A stretch of DNA of 64,000 bases, from the NCBI GenBank assembly GCA_021234155.1, contig JAJEKV010000058.1:6880992-6944991 (forward strand), in the 5' to 3' direction. The position numbers and the translations under genes were made by a program. The notes below the pieces were generated by a model. That model worked only from the letters and a program-made list of their open reading frames with translations, searched no databases and had not been told where the DNA came from. Below are positions 12,701-23,459 of this stretch, piece after piece; position 1 is the first letter of the stretch; each line of letters starts with the position of its first letter. The stretch is from Isoetes taiwanensis (lineage: Eukaryota > Streptophyta > Lycopodiopsida > Isoetales > Isoetaceae).

Positions 12701-13591
12701 GCCATAAACCACCCAAAGCTTTATAAAAAATGGATGTCTTATGGTATTTTGCATCTTGGTGATCTCTGGGAAAACACAAGGTGGATCTCCTGGACCAATC
12801 TTAAAAATCGAATCAGAGGCAGTTCTTCAGATAAAATTGTATACAGATTCATCATGCAAAGAATTGGCAATGTCAACTTTGACCACAATCCTATCACTGC
12901 TGAATGGACCCTCTGTGGTAAACCCAGTTACAATGTATCCAAGGTTTATACTTGTTTAAATAAGCCTCATGTACCTTCCAAATCTAAGATCTATTGGGAC
13001 CTTTCAGATGACACTGCATTCAGACTGTTCAAGAATATCTGGCTCTCCTACTTGCCCCCCAAAATTTCTTATTTTGCATGGTTAATTGCAAATAAAAGTG
13101 TGCCATGTCTGGAAATTATCTCAAGGCACTCCAACTCTGCAACAAATTCAGTTAATCCTTACTGCCCTCTTGGTTGCAGTTATGTTGAATCCATGGAGCA
13201 CATATTTGGCTGTGTAAAGCTTACTAGTTTTTGGGAATGGTTTGAAAATACTTTTCATATAAATTGTCCTGCTACTTTACTTGAATTTATGATGAATGAT
13301 GATGCTTATAAGAATACTTTATGTTGCATTGCATTATGGAATGTCTGGAAGCATAGAAACAGGTGCCAATATGGAGGAAAACAAATATCTATGTTCTGGA
13401 TTAAATCTCAAGTTATATATGACATTGAGATGGTTGCCACCAGTCAAAAACACTTGCATAAAGATGATTTGGATACACAATGGTTAAATATAGGTCAATT
13501 CATAGGAGCTCATAGATTGTTCAAACTAAATTGTCATGATTTACTTACTGACACTCAATGCATTTCTCCTAGATTACATGAGCAGCCTTAG
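9772..13591 (+). pseudogene. LINE ORF2: endonuclease-reverse transcriptase, one frameshift
   Basis: The first segment, 9772-10902, is an AP-like endonuclease: SWNLRGI, LLQEL, LAGDFNN and SDHQPQ are the expected catalytic blocks. The second, 10877-13591 in another frame, is the reverse transcriptase, with GKSPGPDGLP, LIPKV..P..FSDWRPISL, LDFSKAFDTV, GVRQGCPLAPYLF and the active site QYADD. A C-terminal zf-RVT Cys/His region follows (CPLGCSYVESMEHIFGC). The frame changes at an 8-T run near 10891-10898, where GNSRFF should continue into YRVAKSR, so a single-base slip (or read error) explains the break. Otherwise the polyprotein is uninterrupted over ~1270 codons. Its role is nicking and target-primed reverse transcription. 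Confidence 0.9.
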
Positions 13592-14060
13592 CAGAGACTT
13601 TGGTACTTCAGTGGAGCCTGCAGAGTACAGACTTTTTCCAGGGCAGAGGCTTGTACATGACATACAATACACACATGATATGTGGACAGGCACAGTTAGA
13701 GGGATCACGGATATAGATATAATTGACATACCTGATGTAGAATTAGATTGGGCTATGGAGTTCTGCAGAAGCACATACCTAATGCACGAGATATGGTGGT
13801 TCATGGAGAGTAACAGTAGAAGAATGACAAATCAGCAATTTGAGTATTACACGGAATGCTACTACCATCACAGGGGGCTGGCAGATGCATATGGCACCTT
13901 AATAATTCTGATGTCCACTACCAATGCAGACAGGTTGATCACTGAGCTAAATTGGGGAAATGGCAGAACTCTCATACTTCAGCCAAACTTTCGAGCTCAC
14001 TATGAATTCCTAAATTCCTATCACTTTTACATAAATCATCCCACCATCCCAAATCAGTGA
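13579..14060 (+). CDS. LINE ORF3, unknown protein downstream of ORF2
   Basis: Open frame of ~160 codons from ATG 13579 (open upstream to 13536), overlapping the end of ORF2 by a few codons in another frame and ending ~230 nt before the poly(A). The product is rich in Trp, Tyr and His (HEIWWFMESN, YYTECYYHHRG) and ends in YHFYINHPTIPNQ. There is no recognisable domain, signal or membrane segment. Plant L1 elements usually end with ORF2, so this is either an extra gene or an ORF2 C-terminal domain split off by frameshift. Length and amino-acid variety argue against a chance frame. Confidence 0.5.
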
Positions 14061-14321
14061 CCAGCACTTATCCCTTTTGGCTTGAAACAGACTAGCATAT
14101 AATGTCTACAGCTTATTAACATCTACTCTTTCTCTGCAGGAACTGCTATGATAAGTGTGTTCACTTATGCTGCCAACACACTCAGTAGCAGCACTATTTT
14201 TTACAGTTCACCACTGCTTTTGTCTATAAAGGTTCACTCACTATGTTGTACCTTTTTCTATAATTAATGAAAAAAACCCCATTCACTAAAAAAAAAAAAA
14301 AAAAAAAAAATAAAGTTAGTT

Positions 14322-16398
14322 TAATATTATACCCCCCTTATACATTAAAGTCACATTTTATATCTTCATACTCTTATACGTACTTTGCCCTAAACTTTAT
14401 CTCTGTATATAAACTTCTCATTGTTGACACTTCTCCCATCTAATTCTATTATAGTCTTTTACATGTTATCTCATGTTTTTCTATAAGCATGGCCATGCTA
14501 TTTTCGTGTGTGTTATCTGAATTCTATGTGTACCTTATCATCAAGGAAACATTCGTGGGATGGAAACAGTGTTGACGTGCTTCCATCCCAGGAATGCTCT
14601 TTGGATGATCTTTCCTGTAATGTGGAATGAACTTAGTTGTATTTATGCAGCCAAAGATGCAGGTAATGCCAAGAATCGAGTAAATGCCAAGAATGTTGGA
14701 CCAACTTCCACTACAGTGGTAAACTCTTTCACAATAACATACTAATGAATGACAGAAAGCCATATCAACAATGGTAGCAAACTCTGGTATTCCACTAATG
14801 GAGATAATTTAGATTAGATATTAGGTATGTTGCATAATTGCCAAATTTCGAAATTGATTGACCGCAGGTAAAGGCCAAGAGTTGGGAAATTAGTTCTTTT
14901 TATTTGTTAAGGATTCGTGATAATGGAATTGTTATGAACCAAAATTTTTAGTCCTAAACACTTCGATTCATATTCACATAAACCATCAGAGTACACAGAA
15001 CAAGTACACAGAACAAGTACTATCTCCCACGAGGCTATATACATGAAGGACACGTGTACAGAGATACAAGATGACAATACAAGATAACAATATATACACG
15101 TAGTCCTGCCAGCTATCAAACAGCTTGCACATGGTTCCACGAGTTAGTAGCATGCATAAGAGTTATCTAGTAAAGTCAACATAAAGCAATGACCGACTGA
15201 CAACAACAACATACATATGGAATCCACCACATGCAACATAGCATCTGGCATGCAGATGCTCCCCACCATATCTAGATAGTACATCGTCTAGAACACCCAC
15301 GCTGGTGGATCCAATGTAAAAGGATAAAACTGCAAGCAAAGGGATAAAACTGCAAGCATCACGAGAACTTAGATTGCTAGACTATTGGTTCCACCTACCA
15401 CCGTCCCATATGTGACGTTCCAGCACAATACACGATAGGGATACATATATTATACTGCCACATCACTCGTACATGTCGCTCTTGACGACATGGACTTGGC
15501 GACCGTAAAGGGTTGCACCCTAGGGGGCAACTTGTTATGTTGCACATGCCCTTTAACATGTGCATATAACCCCATTTTGTCACATGGCAAAGCCCCACAT
15601 GACCTTTTAGACCCTAACCCTAAAAGAGTCATGTAAAAGAGACTAGAACTCGAAACTTGCCTTTCTCGGATTCCAGTCTCCAAGAGCTGACCAAGCGCTT
15701 GCACCATTCCTGCCTACTAGATGCCGTGAAGTCTGCTTTACGTAACAGATCTCCCGAATTCGTTCATCTTCTTCCTGATCGATAGCACGCCGTCCATGGA
15801 GCTAGAGCGAGCCAAGGATCCGGTAGGTGGTCATTCTGTTGTGCAATGCTGACTTCCAATCCGGCATTAAGCCGAGTTGGTATGTTAGTTTAGCCTTAGA
15901 GGCCTATAGATTCCGAGATCTCAGCCTCTAATGAAAGAACCTAACCATGTATGTTAGATAAATAGATTAGATGATATTCTATTTTTCTGTTCTATGGATG
16001 ATTATGGTTGATCTCTGTGAGCTCCTATGTACTGGGAAGGGGGGTAGAGACCCTAAAGGCTTTAGTAGATTATGCACCTAGTTAGCCATCATAATTCCCA
16101 ATTACTGTGGCCTGTGCATAAGAGCCCGCCTGGCTGTGGGTGGCAGGGCTAGACCGGCATATAAGGAGGACATGTCCAGTTATAGACTGATCCCTCTGGT
16201 GTGTAAAGCCTACCAGGGATCTTAACGGGATAGGCCTGATGGCTTGCCCATCTTGGAGATAACAATCCAAGCAGAAGCATTGAAAAATGGGAATTTTTTT
16301 TTCCTCATCTTAGAATAATAAGTAAGCTAGTAATAGTTAGCAAAAGTAAAATTGAAAATTTTAATAAAACCTGAAAATTTTGGCCACTAGAAAGTGCC
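14322..16398. other. Intergenic; no convincing gene
   Basis: AT-rich sequence with small direct duplications (ACAGAACAAGTAC near 14996, AGGATAAAACTGCAAGCA near 15320-15355). Short frames in both strands have no domain, and no terminal repeats are recognised. Confidence 0.5.
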
Positions 16399-16467
16399 TA
16401 CTCACAGAGTGCACCTTGGGCCTTACCTAAACTTTAGCTCTAGCCTCTCGCGCACTGTGTGAATAGT
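16399..16467. repeat. Hairpin repeat H, copy 1 (upstream of H3-like unit)
   Basis: ~67-bp repeat whose ends are inverted (TACTCACAGAGTGC ... GCGCACTGTGTGA) and whose centre is also inverted (CCTAAA..TTTAG), so a single strand can fold into a long imperfect hairpin. Four copies occur, two before each of two promoters. It may be a cis regulatory element or a packaging/processing signal. Confidence 0.75.
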
Positions 16468-16609
16468 CGACATTGTTCACCAAGAAATATAGACAATTAA
16501 GGTAATCTGATAGCATAAGAGGCTGAAAATCAAATTCTAAGCTAGGAAAACCTGTCATACCCCTAAGAATATGTCTAAAAAACATAAATTTAAGTTAAGA
16601 AAGAGTGAT

Positions 16610-16677
16610 TACTCACAGAGTGTGGCTAGGACCTTATCTAAATATTAGCTTCAGCCTCCAGCGCACTGTGTGAGTAG
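16610..16677. repeat. Hairpin repeat H, copy 2
   Basis: Second copy, ~210 bp after copy 1, with a diverged centre (CTTATCTAAATATTAGC) but conserved ends ACTCACAGAGTG and GCGCACTGTGTGAGTA. Conservation of the paired arms over the loop suggests the stem matters. Confidence 0.75.
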
Positions 16678-16789
16678 TAGGAGTAAATTTTGACTTAGGG
16701 AACCAAATATTTCAAGCCAACAAATAATGATGTTCTAAATAGTTAGATGACACGAAAATTATAAGTGAAAACCCTAGGATCCCAAGCCC

Positions 16790-16797
16790 TATAAATA
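16790..16797 (+). promoter_or_regulatory. TATA box of the H3-like unit
   Basis: TATAAATA lies ~110 bp upstream of the MARTKQ start codon and ~115 bp after hairpin copy 2. Spacing and context match the second promoter at 18624. Confidence 0.5.
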
Positions 16798-16900
16798 GAC
16801 CCTTAGGGTACGTCATTTGTACTCTTCCCCTCCAACTGTCGAGCTCCGGCCTGTAAGCCGATTTTAGGGCACCTGTGAGGCGATCAAGGCAATAGAAGGT

Positions 16901-18038
16901 ATGGCTCGCACCAAACAAATGATCAGAGTAGTTATGGAAGACGGATCCAGCAGAGTCCAAATTCTTGCTGCTAAACAGAGGCGAGGGAGGCCCGGAAATG
17001 CGGAAGAATTGAAGATTTCTAAAATCCCGATCAAGAGCAACAAAACACAGAGCATGAAGAATAGGGACGAGAATAGGAAGACCAAGGCCAACAAAACTAG
17101 CAACAGACCCCGAAATCCAACATGATGAGAACACGCCGATGAGGACCAAGACCAACAAACTGCAGAGAGGGAGGCTCGTCGCCTACGGAGGATTAACAAG
17201 AGGAAAAGAGAAGAGAAGAAACAAAGATTTGCAGAGAGGGAAGAACTTACCTGACAGAGGGCCGAGAAGGGCAAGGACCCAGTTCCGGGAAAGGCGCCTG
17301 CAAGGAAGACAAAGAAAACCCCCAACAAGGGGGTGAAGGTTATAGAGAGAGAACCCGACCAACTACCCCTGTCATCAGACACTGAGTCAGATGATGATGC
17401 TTGGAGGATAACCCTGCCATACACAAGCAACAAGACCCTCAAATCCAGGTAATGAGGAAGCAAACAATGAAGAACTAGAGGCACCACCTCCGTACCCAGC
17501 CTGGCCTAAAGCAGATGCAGACCCCAAGAAGCCAAATAAGCCGAGAGGGGAGTCGTATGTACTCAAGCATGAGCGAGAGTACAAGAAGGAGATGGCGGAG
17601 TACAAGAAGTACATGAAGATGTACGAGGCTTATGACAAGTAGTACCAGCAAAACAAGGTTCGGTATGTGGAAGGAGGATGGCTCACGAAGGATAACACCC
17701 TAAAGCCACCCCCGGAAAGACCAGCACCACTGAAGAAGACCATGAAGAGCAGCAGAGACTCGTACTTCGTGAAAGCTACCCAGGAGATTCGACACTTTCA
17801 AAGGAGCTATGGACTTCTGATACTACGCGCCGCCTTTGCAAGTTTGATACGTGAGATCTTGCATGAGTTCGACAAGACCAAGCGAGTAATAGACGATATG
17901 TTGCTCGCATTACATAAAGCAGTGGAGCAGAAGCTGGTTCAGCATTTTGAAGATTCTCTAGCATGTGCTCTTCATGCTAAGAGAGTAACTTGCATGCCTA
18001 CGAAGTTAGCTAGATTCATCAAGAAGGAGGACTGCTAG
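16901..18038 (+). pseudogene. Histone H3-fold protein with long charged extension, broken
   Basis: The start codon opens MARTKQ, identical to the first six residues of histone H3. It is followed by a long Lys/Arg/Glu-rich region, then a C-terminal domain (17776-18036) clearly of the H3 fold: EIRHFQRS, LLI, LIREILHEF, LLALHKAVEQKLV, HFED, CALHAKRVTCMP, LARFIKK. The spacing from REI to LAL equals canonical H3, without the loop-1 insertion typical of CENH3; two residues are missing near the C-terminus. Lesions are in-frame TGA at 17123, 17126 and 17252, a frame change near 17448 and TAG at 17640. The middle (17450-17640) is Pro-rich then Lys/Tyr/Glu-rich helical (HEREYKKEMAEYKKYMKMYE). The family role would be nucleosome or DNA packaging; what this extended form does is unknown. 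It is intronless, flanked by hairpin repeats and followed by retroelement genes, suggesting capture by a mobile element. Confidence 0.75.
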
Positions 18039-18170
18039 ATTGTGTAGAAAAATTTTTGTAATACAAAAGTTAGTTAATATAAATTATGTATTGCTATAAT
18101 GCCTTTAATTTGGTCATAATAGTAGCATGCATTTTTTGTTTTAGTTAAATCGAACAAAATGGAGCCCCAC

Positions 18171-18237
18171 TACTCACAGGTGCGCCCAGGGCCTTACCTA
18201 AAATTTAGGTCGAGCCTCTCGCACACTGTGTGAGTAT
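18171..18237. repeat. Hairpin repeat H, copy 3 (upstream of second unit)
   Basis: TACTCACAGGTGCGCC ... CGCACACTGTGTGAGTA with a perfect inner CCTAAA/TTTAGG. It lies ~130 bp after the H3-like stop codon. Confidence 0.75.
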
Positions 18238-18373
18238 TCATCCCTAGAAGTGCCCCATAACACATTCAAAACAAGAAAATGAAGGCATATCCTAGGTTAA
18301 CTCCTCGAGATGAGCAAGATTCTGCCTTCATACCAAACTTTTAGAGTCATTTAGGACCCAAACAAGCATCCAC

Positions 18374-18440
18374 TACTTACAAAATGTGCTTAGGGCCTTA
18401 GCTAAAAATTAGGTCGGGCCTCTCGCGCATTGTGTGAGTG
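18374..18440. repeat. Hairpin repeat H, copy 4
   Basis: TACTTACAAAATGTGC ... GCGCATTGTGTGAGTG, ~200 bp after copy 3, reproducing the pair spacing of copies 1 and 2. Confidence 0.7.
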
Positions 18441-18623
18441 GTCAGAGTTTAAATTGCCATAACTTACTCAAAACACCTCCAAATTAGATGAAACATATTG
18501 CAATAGGACCATTAGAAAGTCTTCTGCATGATCACAACCTCAAACTACTCGAGAAACACCGAATCAGACCTTAAAATGATAGATTTTCCCAAACCCTAAA
18601 AATCTCAAAATTAAGGTTTTGCC

Positions 18624-18631
18624 TATATATA
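18624..18631 (+). promoter_or_regulatory. TATA box of the second unit
   Basis: TATATATA lies ~120 bp before ATG 18744 and ~185 bp after hairpin copy 4. The order (two hairpins, TATA, ~110-120 bp leader, ATG) copies that of the H3-like unit. Confidence 0.5.
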
Positions 18632-18743
18632 CACACATAACCCTCATTTGCAACCTACAATTTCACTTCTCACTCCAAGGCAATTTTTTCTGATCACTGA
18701 GGCACTCCTACATCTGTTTTGTAACCCCATTCACCTTAGTATC

Positions 18744-20193
18744 ATGGCCACTTCATCTTTCTGATACAGCGCCACTGCTCATGTAGCTGAAGTTGACATC
18801 AAATCAGTCTTCTCAGTTTTTCAGAAAACAATTTGATGTAGATTCTGCGATAGATGCTATCCCATTTTACCAAGAGGTCATACGAGAGTTCCAGACAAAA
18901 GTAGGTCCTTTCTTGCTAGAGCTTCCCCCATGCATAGGGTATTTTGCACCAAAGGCATCTCTTCAAGCCGCCTTGAGCGATGTTCCCAACATTGCTAAGT
19001 ACCTAGACAATAAGGTTGCTCGCATGTCAGACTATATGACTATGACAGTAAATAGGAAAAGATACTTCTCCTATACCACTGCTGTAGCTATATTCTTGTT
19101 TCATAGAGCCCAAACCCAAATAGGAGAACCCTCTATCCAGCCATCGAACATAGAGCCCCTTGCCTCCATAGCAAAAGGTCAGTTACTTCTAGAATATGAA
19201 GGCTCAGAACCGGAGGAAAAAGAAGAAGGAGGGCACGACTATGACGTTGAAGACCTCGTCGAAGTTGGCACCATCCAAAACGACAACAAACTGAGCAGGA
19301 ACTTCAGAGTTTCGACGAAGACCTGCAGACGACAAGGATAGATCCCCCACTCAGGTTAGGCATCACAAGCTTAACCCCGATCATGATCGAAGGATAGGAG
19401 TATCTTCTACTGCACGACATCAAGAACCTTCAGAGTGCAGAGATCGAGGATATAGGGTAGACGAGCTCTTGCATCTTCTATGCCAACAATCCGATCTTGA
19501 TGACTTCATCGACCGGGAGACTCAAGACATCCCCGTTAATATACAAAAAGCCAACACCCATATGGGCCAATCAACTTCAGACATGGAAGCCTACAACAAC
19601 ATCCGTCAACTTATGACCCAACAAGAGCTGCCTTCAGAAGAAGAATTCATCGCCATTCAAGAACGGATGGGCATCCGGGGCAAAACAACGAGTGCCCTCC
19701 TACCTAGTTCCTGATCACCGACTCCAACCAGCATCAGCTTCAGGTCCATGCTAGCAGATTATAAGGACTTGACGGCACCCCCAGTAGATAATTACGCGGG
19801 GAGACGACAAGGCATTTAGATACTATCTCCCATTCCGACGGAAGGATAACAGTGATCCACCAGCAATTCAGCCCATGGAGAGAAGGAGTGTTCATGCTGA
19901 TTGCTCTTTCAGGAATTGGTAGACATGCGCGATTGCCTCAGAATATTGACCTATCATACTAGTGAAGAAAACAATAGCCTTGAGCATCTTCAACTTTGCG
20001 GTTCCCTACCGACGACAAAGTAGGCTTGTCGTTACTGCGGACTACACCTCCGACCCGGGTGGAAGAGTTAGTAACAGCCATGCAAGGTGGGGCACCCACG
20101 ATTTTTCTCAGGAACTTGGGACGTACAGTTGGTATAGCCCAAGTAAAGAAGTTCTTGGAGGATCATCCAGCATATCAGAGATTCCAAGAATAG
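18744..20193 (+). pseudogene. Unknown gene with H3-unit-like promoter, broken
   Basis: ATG 18744 opens MATSSF then a stop. The longest piece, 18793-19341, encodes a soluble, mixed protein (FDVDSAIDAIPFYQEVIREF, then YFSYTTAVAIFLFHRAQTQI) with an acidic C-terminal stretch (EGSEPEEKEEGGHDYDVED). Further pieces in other frames at 19469-19714 (QSTSDMEAYNNIRQLMTQQE) and 19996-20193 (FLEDHPAYQRF at the end) probably belong to the same gene. AT-rich DNA with a possible polyadenylation region follows at ~20200-20280. I recognise no family. Its position between the H3-like unit and gypsy gag-pol suggests an accessory or structural gene of the same element. Confidence 0.4.
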
Positions 20194-20671
20194 TTTAAGC
20201 TTCCTTCTCAATTATTGTAATAACGTACTTATCTTATGAATATAGTTTGTTGGCATTATAAATGTTCTTTTATATAATTTTATCCGCACAAATCATCAAA
20301 CACAATCAATGCAATAACAAACAAAAGCTAATCATAAGAGTTGCAATGTAATGTGTATGCAGCTAGAGCGCCAAGGACTGTAGAGCAGCATTGACGTCAT
20401 TGGGACGAAAATACTCTGGCCTGACAATTCCAGCCAAGGAACCTTTACCAAGAGTTCGAAGTGCAGATCCCTGAAGAATAGATATCCTGGATGAGATCAG
20501 AGATCCAGGAGATAAAAGCCTTATTGGCAGAAAGAGCAGCCATTGCACCGGATTAGAACATCCAATTACCCCAGGCACCTGCTCAGAGAACAGATGAGGG
20601 AAAGAAGAGGAATCGGAGAACGAGATCCCCCAGCACAGAATCCCCCGACTCGGAATTAGAGGAACAGGACA

Positions 20672-21478
20672 ATGATCAGCAAGACTGTCGGGACGGTCGG
20701 AACCGAGATAATAACAAAAAAGGGGCCGACTATTAAAAGAAAGTCGACTCCGCACTCAGGAATGGAAGCCAAAGCCTGGTTGGATGAGATGAGAGAGTGT
20801 GGGAATGCCTATGGCATGAAGGACAAAGACAAGAGCAGAGTGGATATAATTATGCTCAAAGAAGCAACCAGAATTTGGTGGAAGGGCTTTGCCAAAGCCC
20901 ATGGGCTGAGCAGGGACAGCTGCAAGTTTAAGAAATTTTTCAAGGCATTTAAGCGTCATTACGTACCGAGGGAACACAAATGCCACATGATACAACAGTT
21001 TTACAGATTGGAACATGGCAATAAGACGGCGCAAAAATACACCGAAGAATTCATGAGACTGAGGTTGTGTGTGCCAAAGTTACAGTGGGCTTGAATGATG
21101 ACATCAGGAAGCTTGTGAGAGCTATCAACCCTAGAATAGTGTCAGAAGCAGAGTCCAAGGCCTTGAGCCTATAAGGAACATGTCCCCAGAGCAGCGGACA
21201 ATAGTAACAATACTATCAGGATAAGGGGAAAGCTACTGAAAGGTATAGTCCGAGAGCAACAAGTCTAACACCTGCTAGACCACAATACAATGCAAACAAT
21301 GGAAAGCAGGACAAGAAGCAAGTCACTTTCAAGGATAAAGGGTAAGTGGGAAGTTCAAACTACTCCAAAACAGTGAAGCAGTTCGTGCAGTCCATCCCGA
21401 AAGAGGAAAGGCAAGAATGTATAGAAAAGCAGTTGTGCTTTAGGTGCTTCCAACCGGGGTATCGGACGCACAACTGTC
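20672..21478 (+). pseudogene. Ty3/gypsy gag with degenerate zinc knuckle
   Basis: 20672-21094 matches the retrotransposon gag helical region: AKAWLDEMRECGNAYGM, MLKEATRIWWKGF, FKKFFKAFKRHYVP, HGNKTAQKYTEEFMRL. After a stop and frame changes, a knuckle-like CFRCFQPGYRTHNC occurs near 21437-21478, with the usual GH changed to GY. Gag forms the particle and binds RNA. Confidence 0.65.
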
Positions 21479-21479
21479 C

Positions 21480-22291
21480 TTTTGTGATGAACGTGACACT
21501 AGAGAGCTAGGAGGATGGGAGATACCCCCGGAACACGATGACAAAGAAGTTTGCGACTACATCCAGGGTGAATATCACATCCTTACGGCCATTGACTCCG
21601 AGAATGCCGGGAGTCAATATCAGGTCATTTCAATATTAGAGAAAGTCAAAGCCAAACCTTTCATAGTGTTGATAGACACGGGAAGTACCCAATTTTGCTT
21701 CCCCAAGAATGGTAGAAATGTTGAAGCTGAAACCCTTGAAGTCCAAGCCTAGGCCAGTAGTTTGGCAAGTGGAGCAATCCGACACACAGCGGGAAAAAGG
21801 ATCAACTTCGACATTGACTTGCTCGGCATCTCGGCATTAATATTAGAATGAGAGCAGAGATCATGAAAATTGGCAAGTATGACCTGATGATAGATTTGGA
21901 ATATCTTTGCCCAGTCAGTGCTATAATTAATTGCGAAAAGTAGAAAGTGACCTTAACGGCGCCAAATGGAAAAATAATTGAGATAACAGGTAAAGAAGTC
22001 ACTCCAATCATGCAATGCATGTCTAGCAAGAAATTACTTAAATGCATAAAGAGAGAGCAAGTGGCCTACATCTTCAAGCTCAAAGTTGAAGAGCCAGAGA
22101 CAGAGGAAGATAAGGAGGGCAAAGCATTGAGCAAGTTGCCGAAGCAAATAGCCAAGTTAGTAAAGGAATTCCACGATCTATTTCCAGATGAGATCAAGCA
22201 ACTTCCTTCGTACAGGGGAGTCGAGTGTGAAATAGCACTTGAACTAGGGACCAAACCTATAAATAAGGCACCATACAGAATGGCAGCTTAG
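21480..22291 (+). pseudogene. Ty3/gypsy protease region and linker
   Basis: An aspartic-protease motif VLIDTGSTQF occurs near 21670 in one frame. A second frame, 21947-22291, carries the linker typically found just before gypsy RT (LPKQIAKLVKEFHDLFPDEI, then INKAPYRMA). Stop codons separate the pieces. Confidence 0.65.
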
Positions 22292-23205
22292 GAGTTGGCA
22301 GAATTGAAGCAGTTGCAAGAGCTGTTAGACCTAGGGTTTATAAGACCTAGTGTCTTCTTGTTCGAGGCACCTATCCTATTCGTCAAGAAAGGAGATGGAG
22401 GCCTGAGGATGTGCATTGACTATCGTCAATTAAACAAGTACACCATCAACAAATATGCCTTACCCAGTTTAGACGATTTGATGGATCAACTCGAAGGTGC
22501 AAAAGTCTTTTCCAAGATAGATTTGAGGTCGGGCTACCACCAGATCAGGATTAAGGAAGAAGACATCCATAAGATCACTTTTAAAATGAGATATGGTCAC
22601 TATGAGTTCACAGTGATGCAATTTGGACTATTCAATGCCCCAGCAATCTTTATGAGGCTCATGAATGACATTTTTCGTGAGTTTCTAGATACGTTCATCA
22701 TAGTTTTCTTTGATGACATTTTGGTGTATAGCAAGTCCCTTGAGGACCATGTACAACACTTGAGGAGGGTACTTGAAAAGCTGAGGAGGCATCAACTCTA
22801 TGCGAAGTTGTCCAAGTGTCACTTCGCCACCGAAAGAGTAGAGTACTTGGGACATGTGATTTTAATAGAGGGGATTTCCACCGACTCTGTAGAGATTGAA
22901 GCGGTAATTGATTGGCCAGCACCAAAGAACATCCATGAAGTGAGGAGCTTCCTTGGCTTAGCGGGTTATTACAGTTCGTCAAGGACTTTACCAAGATAGC
23001 AGACCCGCTAACGGACCTCACCAAAGCAGAGAAGATAAAGAACTGGGCGAGTCATTGGCAAAAGAAGGCCCAAACAGGATTCGAAATATTGAAGGAGGTT
23101 TTAACGACCGCTCCAGTCTTGACATTGCCAGATCCAGAGAAGAACAAGTCGGTAGCAACCGTCGCTAACAAGATTGCAATAGAAGCAGTCTTAATGTAAG
23201 AATCG
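22292..23205 (+). pseudogene. Ty3/gypsy reverse transcriptase and partial RNase H
   Basis: 22295-22999 has the gypsy RT blocks: [47 protein letters not shown], the active site [11 protein letters not shown] and LGHVI. A frameshift near 22970 leads into the thumb/connection ([25 protein letters not shown]), and homology ends near 23205. RT copies element RNA to DNA. Confidence 0.85.
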
Positions 23206-23459
23206 AGGGTTGTAGCGTATGATTCAAGGAAAATGAACGACGCCGAAACGCGTTAACCTATTGCTTGGCTATTTTTCCCGAGTATAAAAATACGAGCAAT
23301 TTAAATAGTGTAGTGTAGTGTAGACATATTCCATGACAATTGCCAAACAATCAAGTAATATACCAAACAATCAAGTAATATATGTAGTAAAGAAAAACTT
23401 TCAAATAAGCTTATAAAATAGCTTATAATGACAGTAACATGTGCATCAGAATTCTTTAA
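23206..23459. other. Non-coding junction between gypsy and hAT remains
   Basis: AT-rich sequence with a GTGTAGTGTAGT run (~23308) and a direct repeat (CAATCAAGTAATATA at ~23348 and ~23368). No gene seen; probably a breakpoint region. Confidence 0.5.

Larger units (their letters stand above)
6689..14310 (+). mobile_element. L1-type LINE retrotransposon, near full length
   Basis: ORF1 with a CCHC-like knuckle is followed by ORF2 (AP endonuclease, reverse transcriptase, zf-RVT), an extra ORF3 and a 23-nt poly(A) tail at 14288-14310: the canonical layout of a plant L1 plus one ORF. A candidate 10-bp target duplication AAAGTTAGTT lies at 6679-6688 and at 14312-14321 just after the tail; it is short and could be chance. 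The element is inactive by lesion (frameshift in ORF2, insertion at the end of ORF1), but the long open frames suggest a fairly young copy. Confidence 0.85.
20672..23260 (+). mobile_element. Truncated Ty3/gypsy element (gag-pol, no LTRs found)
   Basis: Gag, zinc knuckle, protease and reverse transcriptase follow in order, then the sequence stops within RNase H near 23205. No integrase and no LTR pair could be found. Frameshifts and stops separate every domain, so it is long dead. The two promoter units at 16.4-20.2 kb may be its 5' accessory genes or an unrelated neighbour. Confidence 0.7.

Noticed and set aside
16901-16918. Gene as a simple CENH3
   Set aside because: CENH3 has a longer loop 1 and a short tail; here the loop length equals canonical H3 and the tail is several times longer.
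16712-17487. Minus-strand frames of 148 and 207 aa, hydrophobic
   Set aside because: Antisense shadows of the H3-like gene, whose plus-strand protein has a clear family match.
20672-23260. Endogenous caulimovirus
   Set aside because: The RT blocks ([30 protein letters not shown]) and the PR-RT linker match Ty3/gypsy, and no movement-protein region was seen.
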